A program made the position numbers and the translations under genes. From Ectobius pallidus (taxonomy: Eukaryota; Arthropoda; Insecta; Blattodea; Ectobiidae), in contig CAXKWD010000007.1 in the NCBI GenBank assembly GCA_964059195.1, positions 155,295,269-155,359,268 on the forward strand: a DNA stretch of 64,000 nt, written 5' to 3'. The notes under the pieces are model-generated. The model searched no databases. It was not told the origin of the DNA and saw only the letters and a list, made by a program, of their open reading frames with translations. Below, piece by piece: positions 49,145 through 59,920 of this stretch; position 1 is the stretch's first letter; every line of letters begins with the position of its first letter.

Positions 49145-49946
49145 TTGTACATAGGCTGTTTCGAATAGTACAATTATTGCTATATTGTCGTCGTTACAGC
49201 AGAAGTCACTAACTCCAAAATGGCCATTTTGAGTTATATATACTACTACATTCCCAAGATACAAATACTTTTTGCTTCACCAGTTCAATACATGCATTGG
49301 TTTATCCATATTTCAAAACAGCTGTATCTCAAAACTAACATTTTAGACTTAGTGACTTCTGCCAGAACGACGATATGTATACAGTCTGGTTTCAATAGTT
49401 TGTGTAGTACAACTGTTATTTCCTAGAAGACTGTTGTTTCACATTTAAATACAAAATTCAGAACTTGAAAAACAAGAAAACAGTAATCTTAATGTAGGGA
49501 TATTATTTTTTAGTGACAATGATTGATGCAAAATTTTACAGTACAGCTTTCCTTTGCTGTATTTAGCTTCATAGGTGCTTAAAATACAACGTTAAACAAA
49601 CCAAATCCTTGAAATGACACAAAGTATGTTGCATTTTGCAATTTGTAAAATATCATGAAATAATGCTCCTCCTTTGAGTGAACTTAGAAATTTGCACGTA
49701 AATTGACTTGTAATAAATAATAAGTGTATTTACTCCTTTTTTTTAATTCTCTAATAGTGTGGTCTCATTTTATGTTATCATTATGACTGTCAAGAAGCTA
49801 CATGATCAATTATAGCAGTGATTCAAGAACTTACGCTATCCGATAAATTTCGCATTTTGTGAACAGTGGGTGGCCGTTAAGATTGCAAATGGCTATCTGA
49901 AGTTTTATAATAATTTTGGTTGTATTTTTCGTCTTTAAGTATAACT

Positions 49947-50003
49947 GTCAACTTACTCAGTGGCAATAGAGAATTCCTAAGCAAGCTAAAGGAATATTAT
50001 CTG
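49947..50003 (-). mobile_element. LINE 3' terminal scrap
   Basis: Complement of the last ~57 bp of the 11412/35611/59921 family: ACTCAGTGGCAATAGAG and TTCCTAAGCAAGCTAAAGG. Confidence 0.75.
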
Positions 50004-50311
50004 TAATCTGTAAATGTCAAAGGTAGTATAAAATATTCATGAAATATCCACCAAAATAGAAGGAAGTTTTCACTGATGTCAGTCATTTTATTTTACCAGA
50101 AATCAGGTTTCCTATTTGTATATACTACTTTAGAAGTTGGAAGTCAACAGAATCTATCATTCAGGGACTTTCCTTTTTCTGTTTTCACTTCACAGCAATA
50201 TTGTTTCATATTAATTCATGTTTTGTACTTCTGTTGTGTACATTTCAAGTATAAACATTGTACATGAGTTTGAATAAGACTGTAAGTTTATATGATAAAC
50301 GTGTGTTTCAG

Positions 50312-50632
50312 GGACTGGCAACACTAGTACCGATGGCACGTACAAGCCATCTTTCCTCACAGACCAAGAGTTGAAGCATCTCATACTGGAGGCAGCCGAT
50401 GGCTTCTTGTTTGTTGTAACCTGCGACACTGGCCGCATCATATACGTATCTGACTCGGTCGCTCCCGTGCTGAATCAACCACAGAGTGAATGGTATGGGT
50501 CATGTATCTTCGACAACATCCATGCAGAGGATGTGGAGAAAGTGAGGGAGCAGCTGTCAACCCAAGAACCTCAGAATACAGGTCGCATCCTTGATCTCAA
50601 GACTGGCACTGTCAAGAAAGAAGGCCACCAGT
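50312..50632 (+). CDS. tgo: tango/ARNT exon C: start of PAS-A
   Basis: Acceptor GTTTCAG|GG, donor CAGT|GTAAGT; phase 1 in and out, 321 nt. It encodes [18 protein letters not shown] and the first part of [57 protein letters not shown] and ending [13 protein letters not shown] mediates partner choice and stabilises the bHLH dimer. The sequence is ordinary for ARNT, with few differences from other insects. The 50371-50697 frame overruns the donor into the intron. Confidence 0.98.
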
Positions 50633-50653
50633 GTAAGTATTCACAATCATATA

Positions 50654-51318
50654 CACTGAAACCTCGGCAAGACTCTCCTCAAGGGCAAGATGCCTAAAAA
50701 TAGCTTATTACACGGGACCGTGTGGGTCATTTTTAGATTTTAAAAATATTAACACAAAGATATGAATCAGAATAAACATTTGTTGAAGCAAATTAAGGAT
50801 TAATACTGATTCATAATGGTGTTTTCATCATGTTTATGGAGAGTTTGTAATTTCTCCAATATCGACAAGTCTTTCTGTTTCACTCCTTTACTCATGTTGG
50901 CACCAACAAATCACTTTGCACTTCTTCACAAGATCAAGTCTTCGCTGACGATGCTATTTAAAACTGGCAGCAAGGAGGACCGTGGAGGACTGAATCAGTT
51001 CTCTGAATAGTCTTGCAGATACTCAAGATTTGCATTCCATTCTATTGCATCCACCAATCAGAGACTTTTACTAGTCCTTAAACATGCAGGCATTAACGGT
51101 AAATGTAGAAGTCTGGAAAATGTTTTCTCAGTATCCTTAAAAGCACAATATTATAGAATTTTCGGCAGATGAAAGAGTATATTAAACAGGATGAGGAAGG
51201 AGTGTATTAAGAGGTGGATTTTATATAGTTTTATATAGTGATGATAAGGGACCGAATAAAAAGAGCGTATAACGCGGGATAGTGTAACAAACAGGTGTGT
51301 ATTATCGGGGTTTCATTG
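50654..51318. mobile_element. pogo-like MITE, 665 bp
   Basis: Ends CACTGAAACCTCGG and complement of CAATGAAACCCCGA, with TA on each side (50652-50653, 51319-51320). It begins only 21 bp after the exon C donor. Intron phrases such as GGACCGTGGAGGACTG recur in the interior. No transposase; superfamily is inferred from TA plus the GAAACCTCG-type terminus. Confidence 0.65.
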
Positions 51319-52466
51319 TAAATAAGATGGAGATATTCATGTTTACAATTATTATTTTTACCATGTTTACATGCAGGATTCAGATTAGTCTGAATCTGTC
51401 TGAGTCTCATATAAAACCAAACTCACTTCAGAATGAATTTTCTATCTGACCCTCTTGAAATGGTTGAACGGATCAGATTCACATGCACATGCACACAGTT
51501 AGATGTCCGTTCGTCATTCGTTTTATCAACTGATTTGTCAGTTTAATCAAATAACTAATAAATATTATTATCTTACTGTTTTATGCCGTAACTTATTTAT
51601 GTGATCAGAAATTATTAGTATAACACATACTTGTTAATTAAGGAATAAATATGGTATTGTTTACTCGAAGGTTAGCCACACAAATAGCCCTATATAACCA
51701 AGAAGATAGCCAAGGAGCACAAAAACCTCAATAGAGTCTGAGAACTTCCTCTCCTTAAGGACACCTCTAAGATATGGACAATCCTCATTTAAGGACAAAT
51801 TTGTATGTCCCAACTGAAATAATATAGAAATATTGTTAAATTCAACTCTCGTTTACGGACACTCTAAAGCTGCGTCTCCATTGATATACATTTAACACAA
51901 ACATGTCAATATTAACAAGTTGATATTGACATGTATATCGCAATTTCGCATTCCAATTGACTTGACATACAAACCCAGCGTGTTGCACTTAACATTTTCA
52001 GATGTTAATTTGTTTTCCGGAGAAAATGGACAACATGTCAAGTCAGTTGACTATTCGGTCAATATCAGCTCTTTGTTTCGGGAATTTCCAGGAAAGTGAT
52101 CGCCAGCTTAATCGGCTCTACCAACAGAGCTAGCAAGAATCAGGATACTGTGGCATATGGAATTTCTCTCCCATGATAATCACCTTTAACAGTTGATCTC
52201 ACTGGAAGAGTAATATGTCATATCAAACTATGAGGCACACTTCTTTACATAGATTTTGTGACCAGGTTCCCATTGTGTATTGAACAGTACCATATAAAAT
52301 TAATATATCAGTTGAGGTCTAGATTGACAGATTTATTTCTCAAGCTGCTTTTATTTACAGGAGATACTTTGTCATTTCGGGAGAGTTGGCAAGTGTACTT
52401 AGGGCTGTTTGTTTTTCAGGGAAATGGGAAGCGATAAAAATGTAATTTTAATTTTTTTTGTTACAG
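51319..52466. other. rest of intron C-D
   Basis: No further element with clear ends. A GGACA-rich section (51740-51870, TAAGGACACCTC and TACGGACACTC) may be a degraded pogo-like end. Confidence 0.35.
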
Positions 52467-52661
52467 CCTCGATGCGACTGTGCATGGGTTCACGGCGAGG
52501 CTTCATCTGCCGCATGAAGGTCGGCAATATTGCTGCTGACAACATGGCAGTGGGACACCTAAACCGCTTGAAACAGCGCAACAGCCTAGGTCCATCCCGT
52601 GATGGACAGAACTACGCTGTGGTTCACTGTACCGGTTACATCAAGAATTGGCCTCCGACAG
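52467..52661 (+). CDS. tgo: tango/ARNT exon D: end of PAS-A
   Basis: Acceptor GTTACAG|CC, donor ACAG|GTAAGA; phase 1 in and out, 195 nt. Encodes SMRLCMGSRRGFICRMKVGN, then GHLNRLKQRNSLGPSRDG and NYAVVHCTGYIKNWPPT, the beta strands closing PAS-A. The segment after MKVGN (IAADNMAV) is the variable loop between conserved strands in ARNTs. Confidence 0.98.
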
Positions 52662-52890
52662 GTAAGATTTTACTTATATTATGCCTGTTATGCGCAGGGT
52701 GACCACATGTCCTGATTTTAAGCTTTTTGTCCCAGTGTCCTGAGAACGTTTTTCAGGACATTTAAATGTCCTTTTTTAAATAGGAATTTTTACTTTTGCT
52801 AGAAGTATAATATACGAGGGGCATTCCGTATTGATTTACACTTTATTTTTTTTTACATTCACCAAGAAGCTCTATGCCTTGGCAGATATA

Positions 52891-53567
52891 CCGTATATAC
52901 CCGAATACTACCCGCCCCCGAATAATACCCGCACCCAAGTTTTTCGAAAGGAAATTTGAAAAAAATCTATAGGCTTCTATATAAAATTATTTTGTCGGGT
53001 TTATTCTTAATTAAACAGTTATAATTAATATTACATATAATAGAAGAATTAAATATGGTAGGCTAAAATGTAATTATGAAAATAACATGGTAACAGCCAG
53101 CCGAAAATATCGCCATGTTTTACGTGCTGCATCACTTTCAACAACAACAACACTCTCCATCTGCTCAGTGGGAATCGCATGCGATGACTTACATCCGACT
53201 GGTCCAATCCAAGGTCAAAGTTGGAAGTTCACCGAACTTTACTGAAATTTTTTCGAATTAGTACTGCTTGTACTGTACTGTTACTTGCTTGGCATCTCCA
53301 CACATAAAGCTTTGTTTTGGCACCAGTCATGGCGGACCATGTGCATAAGAAAGCATTTTCTTTGTCTCATTTTCCTTTCAATACAGCTTCACTACTGTTA
53401 TACTATACTGTGATACTACTACAAAGCATCGTGCTATATTGAGCCAATTATGGTACAAAATGTCAAAATTCAGATGACAGGAGACCAGTATTCAAATAAT
53501 ACCTGCACCCCAGTTTTTGACTCGCGATTTTTGAAAAAAAATGCGGGTAGTATTTGAGTATATACGG
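52891..53567. mobile_element. TA-flanked TIR element, 677 bp, intron D-E
   Basis: Ends CCGTATATACCCGAATA and complement of CCGTATATACTCAAATA, continuing as CTACCCGC. TA at 52889-52890 and 53568-53569. Long stretches of CCCGAATA/AATACCCGC type. The flank 52812-52888 begins ACGAGGGGCATTCCG, which looks like a mariner terminus, so this element may sit in a mariner relic. Confidence 0.8.
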
Positions 53568-53569
53568 TA

Positions 53570-54095
53570 ACCACTTTCTGAGCAAAGTCTTCATTAAGCT
53601 ATACATACTTGTGCCACCCAAGTGGGACTTCTTTAGACCCTCTGAGAGCCACTTTTTTCTGTCTATCACACCCACCTCAGGACACTTCATGGAAGTTGAA
53701 ACAGGAGGTCAGTTGTCTATCAGAGATACTCTATTGCAGACTTAGAGAGAGATTCTAGCAATAATTTGCTACTGCCATGGATTAAGATTTAGATTCGACC
53801 TGACAGGGACTTGTTTAATAATTTTGAGTATTCTTTTCTGTAGTTTGCAGATCTGAGAAGATTCTGATGATGATCCCCAAGTGATATACCACATGAGAGA
53901 ACTGAATGAACCTAACCAAAATATACAGTTCTTAATAGATCTAGTGGTAATGTTTTGACAAGAACGCGAAATACATAACATAGACAACTTAGTTTCTCAG
54001 ATAGGTATTGAATGTGACTATCCCAATAAGGTTTGAATCTCTCCACCTAAGAATTTACTTAGTAAATGTGACTTTGTTTTGAATTGCTGTTACAG
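53570..54095. other. rest of intron D-E
   Basis: No element with clear ends. 53600-53740 could be the far side of the mariner-type relic begun at 52812, but no complement of ACGAGGGGCATTC is seen. Confidence 0.35.
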
Positions 54096-54383
54096 GTGTT
54101 CAGATGGACCGAGGAGCAGATGAGGATGGACACGGTACACACTGCTGTCTTGTTGCTATTGGACGCTTGCAAGTGACTTCAACACCAAACACGAGCGACC
54201 TTGGAGGAGCAAACAGCAATGCAGAGTTCATATCACGTCACTCCATGGAGGGCAAGTTCACTTTTGTGGACCAGCGTGTCATGGCTCTGTTAGGTTACAC
54301 CCCTCCTGAGCTACTGGGGAAATCCTGTTTTGACTTCTTCCACCCGGAGGATCAGACGCATATGAAGGAGAGCTTTGAGCAAG
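54096..54383 (+). CDS. tgo: tango/ARNT exon E: linker and start of PAS-B
   Basis: Acceptor GTTACAG|GT, donor CAAG|GTAAAC; phase 1 in and out, 288 nt. Encodes a short acidic linker ([11 protein letters not shown]), then [17 protein letters not shown], and the first half of [60 protein letters not shown] is the surface used for HIF-alpha and coactivator contact in ARNT. The donor (GTAAAC) is weaker than the others. Confidence 0.98.
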
Positions 54384-54477
54384 GTAAACAGAAATTACCA
54401 ATAGACCAGTTCTCGATTGGTAAATTAGATATCTAGCCAGGAATGATGATGGATTTACCATAATTACCCGTGTAATT

Positions 54478-56215
54478 AGAATTAGAATTAGAATTAGAAT
54501 TAGCCCGTTTCATCCCTAAAGGGCAAGGGCCTCTTGACTGGCAAGGTGGCTGTTTCGGCAGTCCCGCTTAGCCACTGCGGGAAAGGTCCTCATTCCTCTT
54601 ATGTTGCTGCTGTCAGTCGCCTCCATTCCCTTCGGTCTTTGGCCTTCGTAGTCCAGTTTGTCCCAAAGTGAAGCTTTAGGTCTGCTGCCCATCTTCTCTT
54701 CTGTCGTCCTACTGTTCTGTGGCCGATTCGTGGGTCCCAAGCTGTTGTTATATGCGTCCATCTGTTGTGATCCATCCTCATGACGTGGCCTGCCCACTTT
54801 CTTTTCAGAGATATGGCCGATGTTGTTATGTCTTTGATGTTTGTCATTGCCCTTAAGTCTTCGTTGCGGATTCTGTCTTGGAGTTTAACATCTAGGATTT
54901 TTCTCTCCATTTTCCTCTGGCATGTTTCTAACATTTTCCTTTCTTTAACTGTCAGGGCCCAGGTTTGGGCTCCGTATAGAAGGATGGGTAAGATGCAAGT
55001 GTCCAATATGTCTTTCTTTAATCTGATGTTATAGGCCTTACTTGTGAGAATAAATTTCAAACTCCAGAATTTGGACCATGCTGTAGAGATGCGTCTCTGA
55101 ACTTCTTTGTGGGTGGCGTTTCCGAATGACATAATTTGGCCAAGGTAAATGTATTCATTGACATATTGTAGTTCTTCGTTGTTAACCTTGATGATTCTTT
55201 CGGTACTGTTTGTCATTAGTTTTGTTTTGTGAGGGTTCAGTTCCAGTCCTGCTTCCTTGCTCTTGTGGGATAGTTCATGGATGTTCCGTCTTAGTTCTTC
55301 TGCTGAAGATGCAAATAGGATGATATCATCTGCAAACCTCAGTTCTCGGAGTGGTTTTCCATCAATTTTGATTCCACCTTTCAATTTCATTCTCTGAAAG
55401 ATATCTTCTAGTGTGCTGATAAACAGACTAGGGGATATGGGGTCTCCTTGCCTTACTCCTCTTTCCAGTTTAAAAGTATTGCCCTCTGTCTCTAATTGGA
55501 TCTTAGCTTGCATGTTTGAATATAGTTTGGCGAGTATCCTTATGTATTTTTCCTCTAGTCCTTGATTTTGTAGGGCGTTCAAGATTGGTACATGTTCGAC
55601 GGAGTCAAAGGCTTTGGTGAAATCTATGAAAGCCAAGTAGAGCTCTAGGTTGAATTCCTGAACTTTTTCCATAATTTGGGATACCGTCTGCAAATGATCT
55701 GTGGTGGAGAAGCCAGCACGAAAGCCCGCTTGCTCTACGGGTTGGTTCTCGTTCATGCATTTACTTATTCTTCTTGTGATTATGGTCGAAAAAAGTTTAT
55801 ATAGGGTGGACATTAGGCTGATTGGGCGGTAATTATTCACATCGTTCCTTGATCCCTTCTTGTGTAATAGTATGATGTTGTTTGTTCTCCATGATTCTGG
55901 GATTTCTTCTGTTGAGAGGATTTTGTTAAAACAATCTGTTAGTACGTCTGTTAGTTCATTCTCTCCAGCTTTCAGATGTTCATTCAAAATTCCGTCGTCA
56001 CCCGGTGATTTCTGGTTCTTCAGGTCTGTTATGGCTTTCCTCACTTCACTGCGCAATATCGGTGGAACAGGTGGGACGTTCTCACGTGTCTTTGTCGTAA
56101 ATTGAGATATTGTTTCCTGTATATTAGGTGTTGTGCTTTTATAGAGGTTGTTGTAGAAGTCTGTTGCTGTTTTAACTATTTCTGATAGACACTCTTTTTT
56201 CCACAGACTTTTATA
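54478..56215 (-). mobile_element. RTE-like non-LTR retrotransposon, 5' truncated
   Basis: The 3' end (low coordinate) is a (TTAGAA/CTAATT)n microsatellite at about 54476-54504, typical of RTE-group elements, followed by a short 3' UTR and then the RT ORF. Coding homology continues upstream of the first Met, in frame to about 56215 (ATDFYNNLYKST at about 56140-56175), where sequence similarity ends. The endonuclease domain is missing, so the copy is 5' truncated. It lies antisense in tgo intron E-F. RTE assignment rests on general RT sequence style and the tandem tail. Confidence 0.85.
54599..56056 (-). CDS. reverse transcriptase ORF of the RTE-like element (partial)
   Basis: 485 codons from an internal Met to TAA; the frame stays open upstream to about 56215. 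RT blocks in order (residues approx.): KSPGDDGI (16-23); PESWRTNNIILLHKKG and NYRPISLMS (about 53-83); QAGFRAGFSTTDHL (110-123); LAFIDFTKAFDSVEH (141-155), with the first catalytic Asp; GVRQGDPISPSLF (199-211); LRFADDIILF (240-249), the FADD catalytic pair; and late LLYGAQTWAL (360-369) and RKWAGHVMRMDHNRW (about 421-435). All catalytic positions look intact, and the open frame suggests a fairly young copy or slow decay. It cannot transpose as it is, since the 5' part is absent. Confidence 0.9.
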   Translation of the reverse strand: MRSEVRKAITDLKNQKSPGDDGILNEHLKAGENELTDVLTDCFNKILSTEEIPESWRTNNIILLHKKGSRNDVNNYRPISLMSTLYKLFSTIITRRISKCMNENQPVEQAGFRAGFSTTDHLQTVSQIMEKVQEFNLELYLAFIDFTKAFDSVEHVPILNALQNQGLEEKYIRILAKLYSNMQAKIQLETEGNTFKLERGVRQGDPISPSLFISTLEDIFQRMKLKGGIKIDGKPLRELRFADDIILFASSAEELRRNIHELSHKSKEAGLELNPHKTKLMTNSTERIIKVNNEELQYVNEYIYLGQIMSFGNATHKEVQRRISTAWSKFWSLKFILTSKAYNIRLKKDILDTCILPILLYGAQTWALTVKERKMLETCQRKMERKILDVKLQDRIRNEDLRAMTNIKDITTSAISLKRKWAGHVMRMDHNRWTHITTAWDPRIGHRTVGRQKRRWAADLKLHFGTNWTTKAKDRREWRRLTAAT

Positions 56216-56635
56216 ACAAAAAACTAGAGCGTGTCCTTTATGCGAGGGAAAAATTGTAGTGAAAAAGTATTAAAAATATGCCAGCGTACGTATCGATATA
56301 GTGCCATGACTAATATGATGCTTGATAATCAACAATTGCATAAACCATGCTGTGCATAAACAGACGAGAAATGCTTACGCATATCCACTCAGATACTGTC
56401 AGTCTTGTGCAATGGTTCTGATACCTTGCTTGTCTGTAAATTTGATAACTTTCAGCCTAAAACTCGCTGTATAACTTGAATATTTCCATTGTCCAGACAC
56501 GAGTTTATGAACTCAGAATACTGCAATATTAATTGACAATCTTTCAGTATATTTTGTCCGTTAATAAGAACCAATAAGTATGATGTGCCTACCCCATTTG
56601 TTAAATAGTTGATGATTTATGAAGAATGAAAGTTA

Positions 56636-57319
56636 CGAGGGTCGATCCAGAAATAAGGTTCCCATCAATTTTACAAATAGATAACATTGTTTATTCTCAT
56701 AGCAATGTACGTCATTGGAAAGAAGACACTTTGCTCTATTTTTCGACATAATCGCCATCTTTTTCTAGGCATTTTTGGAGATGGTGCTCCAATTTTTGTA
56801 TCCCAATGTCATAGAACCCCGCCACCAACCCATTGAGGAAGCGTTTCACCCCATCTTTGACTTCATTGTCGCTCCGGAAGCATTGGCCACCTAAGTGTTC
56901 CTTTAACTTCGGGAACAAGTGATAATCACTAGGTGCGAGGTCCGGACTGTACGGTGGGTGGGGCATGACAGTCCACCCAAAGTTCGTCAAAAGATCCTGG
57001 GTTTGACGGGAGACGTGAGGTCGGGCGTTGTCATGAAAGAGCGTTACAATGGCTGTCAGTCGTCCTCGCCAGTGGTTCTGGAGCGACGATGAAGTCAAAG
57101 ACGGGGTGAAATGCTTCCTCAACGGGTTGGCGGCGTAGTTCTACAACATTGGGATACAAAAATTGGAGCACCGTCTACAAGAATGCCTAGAAAAAGATGG
57201 TGATTATGTCGAAAAATAGAACAAAGTGTCTTCTTTCCAACGATGTACATTGCTATGAGAATAAACAATGTTGTCTATTTGTAAAATTGATGGGAACCTT
57301 ATTTCTGAAACAACCCTCG
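56636..57319 (-). mobile_element. fold-back mariner derivative, 684 bp
   Basis: TA at 56634-56635 and 57320-57321 flanks CGAGGGTCGATCC and complement of CGAGGGTTGTTTC. Arms 56636-56886 and 57069-57319 (251 bp each) are inverted copies with roughly 10 percent or less difference by eye; the 182-bp middle is unique. The transposase C-terminal half reads on the minus strand: HDNARPH, then PHPPYSPDLAPSDYHLF, with 34 residues between the two aspartates (D34D, the mariner signature). The N-terminal half and first catalytic Asp are absent, replaced by the second arm, so the copy cannot encode a transposase. Confidence 0.9.
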
Positions 57320-57632
57320 TATTTGTAATTTGTGCTCATTATCATCATGGTGTATTTCGGTAGGTTATAAGCCCAGGAAACGTAGGCATGAAACAAATTA
57401 GCTTTAACTATAGCCATGGCGACAAATTCTATAAATACTTTATAACTCTAAACTGTCTCTAATTTTAGAAATAAATGTATGTTACAGTATTGATTCATTT
57501 TAGAAAGAATATTAAGTGAATTTTAGAAAAAAATTGTGTATCCGGATATTCCTCATAAAGGGATATTAGATGATGTTCCTATCTGAGAGATAACAGCTAG
57601 TCTCTAGTAATGATGTTGATTGTATGTTTCAG

Positions 57633-57938
57633 TGTTGAAACTGAAGGGACAAGTGATGTCTGTGATGTACCGGTTCCGAGCAAAGTCACGGGATTGGGTG
57701 TGGCTACGCACATCAGCATTTGCGTTCCTCAACCCTTACACAGACGATGTGGAGTATATAGTGTGCACTAACACTAGTGCCAAGTCTTTGCACTCACAGC
57801 AGGCAGATGGCACCACAGGTGCTGAGCCTGGCGAGCAGGTGGCAGCCTACCAACAACCCGGTCTAGATTACAGCTTACAGCGGCGAGATGCCACACCAGT
57901 CTATCCTCATATGATAACTCCAACACAGCACATTCAGA
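57633..57938 (+). CDS. tgo: tango/ARNT exon F: end of PAS-B and linker
   Basis: Acceptor GTTTCAG|TG, donor CAGA|GTAAGT; phase 1 in and out, 306 nt. Encodes [36 protein letters not shown] and [15 protein letters not shown], which complete PAS-B, followed by the less conserved [18 protein letters not shown] linker. Composition shifts from ordered to Gln/Gly/Pro-rich after CTNTSAK. Confidence 0.98.
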
Positions 57939-58429
57939 GTAAGTTATACTTTATTTTTGAAATTTTTTGCAATTCTAACAATCTTACCTCTTCTGTTATC
58001 AGGATTCAGTCGGTAGAGATCTGTGGAATTTGCTAGATATGATAATACGAACTGTTCTCACTTTCACTTCATGTTTACAAACTTTTCTTTTACTGCCACC
58101 CATAAGCCCTTAACACATTCTTTTGAATTTGGGAAATAACACGGATCCATAATATAACGCTAAATAATCATTACTCCAGCAAAAATTGTTTTATTTGAAC
58201 AAAATCTTAACATTGTTTCATTCTTAAGTAATATGTTCATAATTTCCTATACGGATTCCCTCATGACTTCGTTAACCTTTTTAATGCTAGCCTCCTACTA
58301 GCAGGATATGCAAAAAGTGTACTAATACTTTCTTCTATTCGGCATGCATATTTTTCTGTTCACTCCATTTCTCCAGTTATATAGCTGAAAATATTCCTTG
58401 TTGCCAGATGAATATAGATTACTATTATG

Positions 58430-59050
58430 AAATGGTATTGTCTCAAAATAATAATAAAAATATATTGTAATACACTTTATTTACAATAGATACACTTACA
58501 ACGTATTTGCACGATGTTTCAGTTCAGCCCTCAAACCTTCCTCAGGTGACTCACTGCAAAAAACTGTCTGTTGGGGAAGAAGATTCCATATCGTCCTTCA
58601 GTTGAATAGTAACACACATACGATAAACAAAGTGTTTCTAGAATGTTCTCTTATCCACCCCTCATGTATATTGTAACCAGCATCCTCCAGGCATTCTGTA
58701 GGTGTTGGAGAGGGAATTTTTACTGTATGTTGACCACTCCTCATTCTTTTAATTAGGCCAAGCCATTCGTCACCTAGGTCCCCATTGTATCTGTTAAAGC
58801 ACCACGAGTTCCGCTAATGGTCCACACTTCCCATAACTTTCTTTTGATCATATCACGTTAGATTTTTGTAACCTCCATTTCACCAATGTGATGTTTCTTT
58901 TCTATTATGTGTTGGCTGAATCCTGTAGACATGCTGCCGATCTTTTTTCTCATGCTCACACAATCTAATTTTAAAACTTCTGCCTGTCTCTCCTACAAAC
59001 GATCCATCACAGTTTTTACATCAATCATGACAAGCTGGTATTGTCACACT
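58430..59050 (-). mobile_element. Penelope-like element remnant (GIY-YIG region)
   Basis: On the minus strand at about 58890-59035 a short frame reads CDGSFVGETGRSFKIRLCEH, followed by SQHIIEKKHHIGEME; this resembles the GIY-YIG endonuclease of Penelope-like retroelements (G-x-T-G-R-x-F-x-x-R, H-x-x-x-x-x-H). Downstream (58430-58890) the same strand has the run of tail and stop-broken text expected of its 3' region. RT was not recognised. Called from motif shape only. Confidence 0.55.
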
Positions 59051-59528
59051 CACTGCAATGTTGATGAAAAGAATATTCTTGTTGGAGAAAATCAGTTTAG
59101 AAATAAATAAATTTCGAGTTTGAGTAATAAACATAAACTCACTAACTGAAACTGGTTATCTGATTGCGCAATTTTTTCTACATAGAATACCAAAATCTCA
59201 GAATTAAAAAAGTCATAATAACCAAACGTACACAACAAAACAAAGTCACACCATCGAAACACGCCAGAACAGGACTTCACTTTAAAATCTCAGAAACTTT
59301 AACAATAGTCTATATTTTATCTCCAATCTCACACAGTTTAGAAGACTATATTTCATTCTTCATGATTTGCTATATGTTCCTGCCATCTGTACTTTGTAGT
59401 ACAAAATATAACAAGACAAAAACCAACTTCAGAAGCTCATTTCTTCGGCACAGAACAATATCATGGAAAAAACCACAGAAAAACTTTTTAGTTAGATTGT
59501 CTTCAGAATTATGTGTTATGTAGTATAA

Positions 59529-59861
59529 TCTTCTTTTAAAATGATGGTGTAAACGGTAGAAACATCTGAGCCCACACAAGAGAATTACAGAGTCTAGAAA
59601 TGGTGGCTTATAGAATGGCCAACGTGCACTAAACAGGTTAAGAAATAAATGCATCTTGAGCTAATTTTTTATTCAAAACGAAATACTGACTATACATTAT
59701 GCAATTAAGAAGGAAGAACCACAGGATCAACCTTTGATGCGACACATGTTCAGAATACATAGGACTACTCCATAAATTCTAACTTTTATGGCTTCCCAAA
59801 CTTTTTTGGGTATTCTGGAATACAAATTCAGCTATGTTCTTAAGAATTGTTTACCGTATTT
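59529..59861. repeat. 333-bp exact direct repeat, copy 1
   Basis: Identical without a gap to 61513-61845 (offset 1984). It runs from TCTTCTTTTAAAATG to TTTACCGTATTT. It starts at no recognisable element end and has no TIR. Confidence 0.95.
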
Positions 59862-59920
59862 CCTTAATTTCTTACAGATATCAATACCCAGTTAAGAGCA
59901 TTCACTACAAACTTTTTTTT

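Larger units (their letters stand above)
37813..50311. other. tgo intron B-C, 12.5 kb
   Basis: The largest intron, filled with mariner/LINE scraps, SINEs, hAT MITEs, the nested 44188-46233 complex and a LINE 3' scrap, listed separately. Stretches 38560-39120, 42960-43590, 46240-46940, 47550-47930, 48040-48900 and 49150-49940 hold nothing recognised beyond short chance ORFs. Confidence 0.7.
54384..57632. other. tgo intron E-F, 3.2 kb
   Basis: Holds an antisense RTE-like LINE and a fold-back mariner, listed separately. The stretch 56216-56630 between them has no recognised feature. Confidence 0.7.

Noticed and set aside
59164..59523. 119-codon plus-strand frame beside the Penelope-like remnant
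   Set aside because: No known domain, low-complexity composition, and opposite strand to the neighbouring element.
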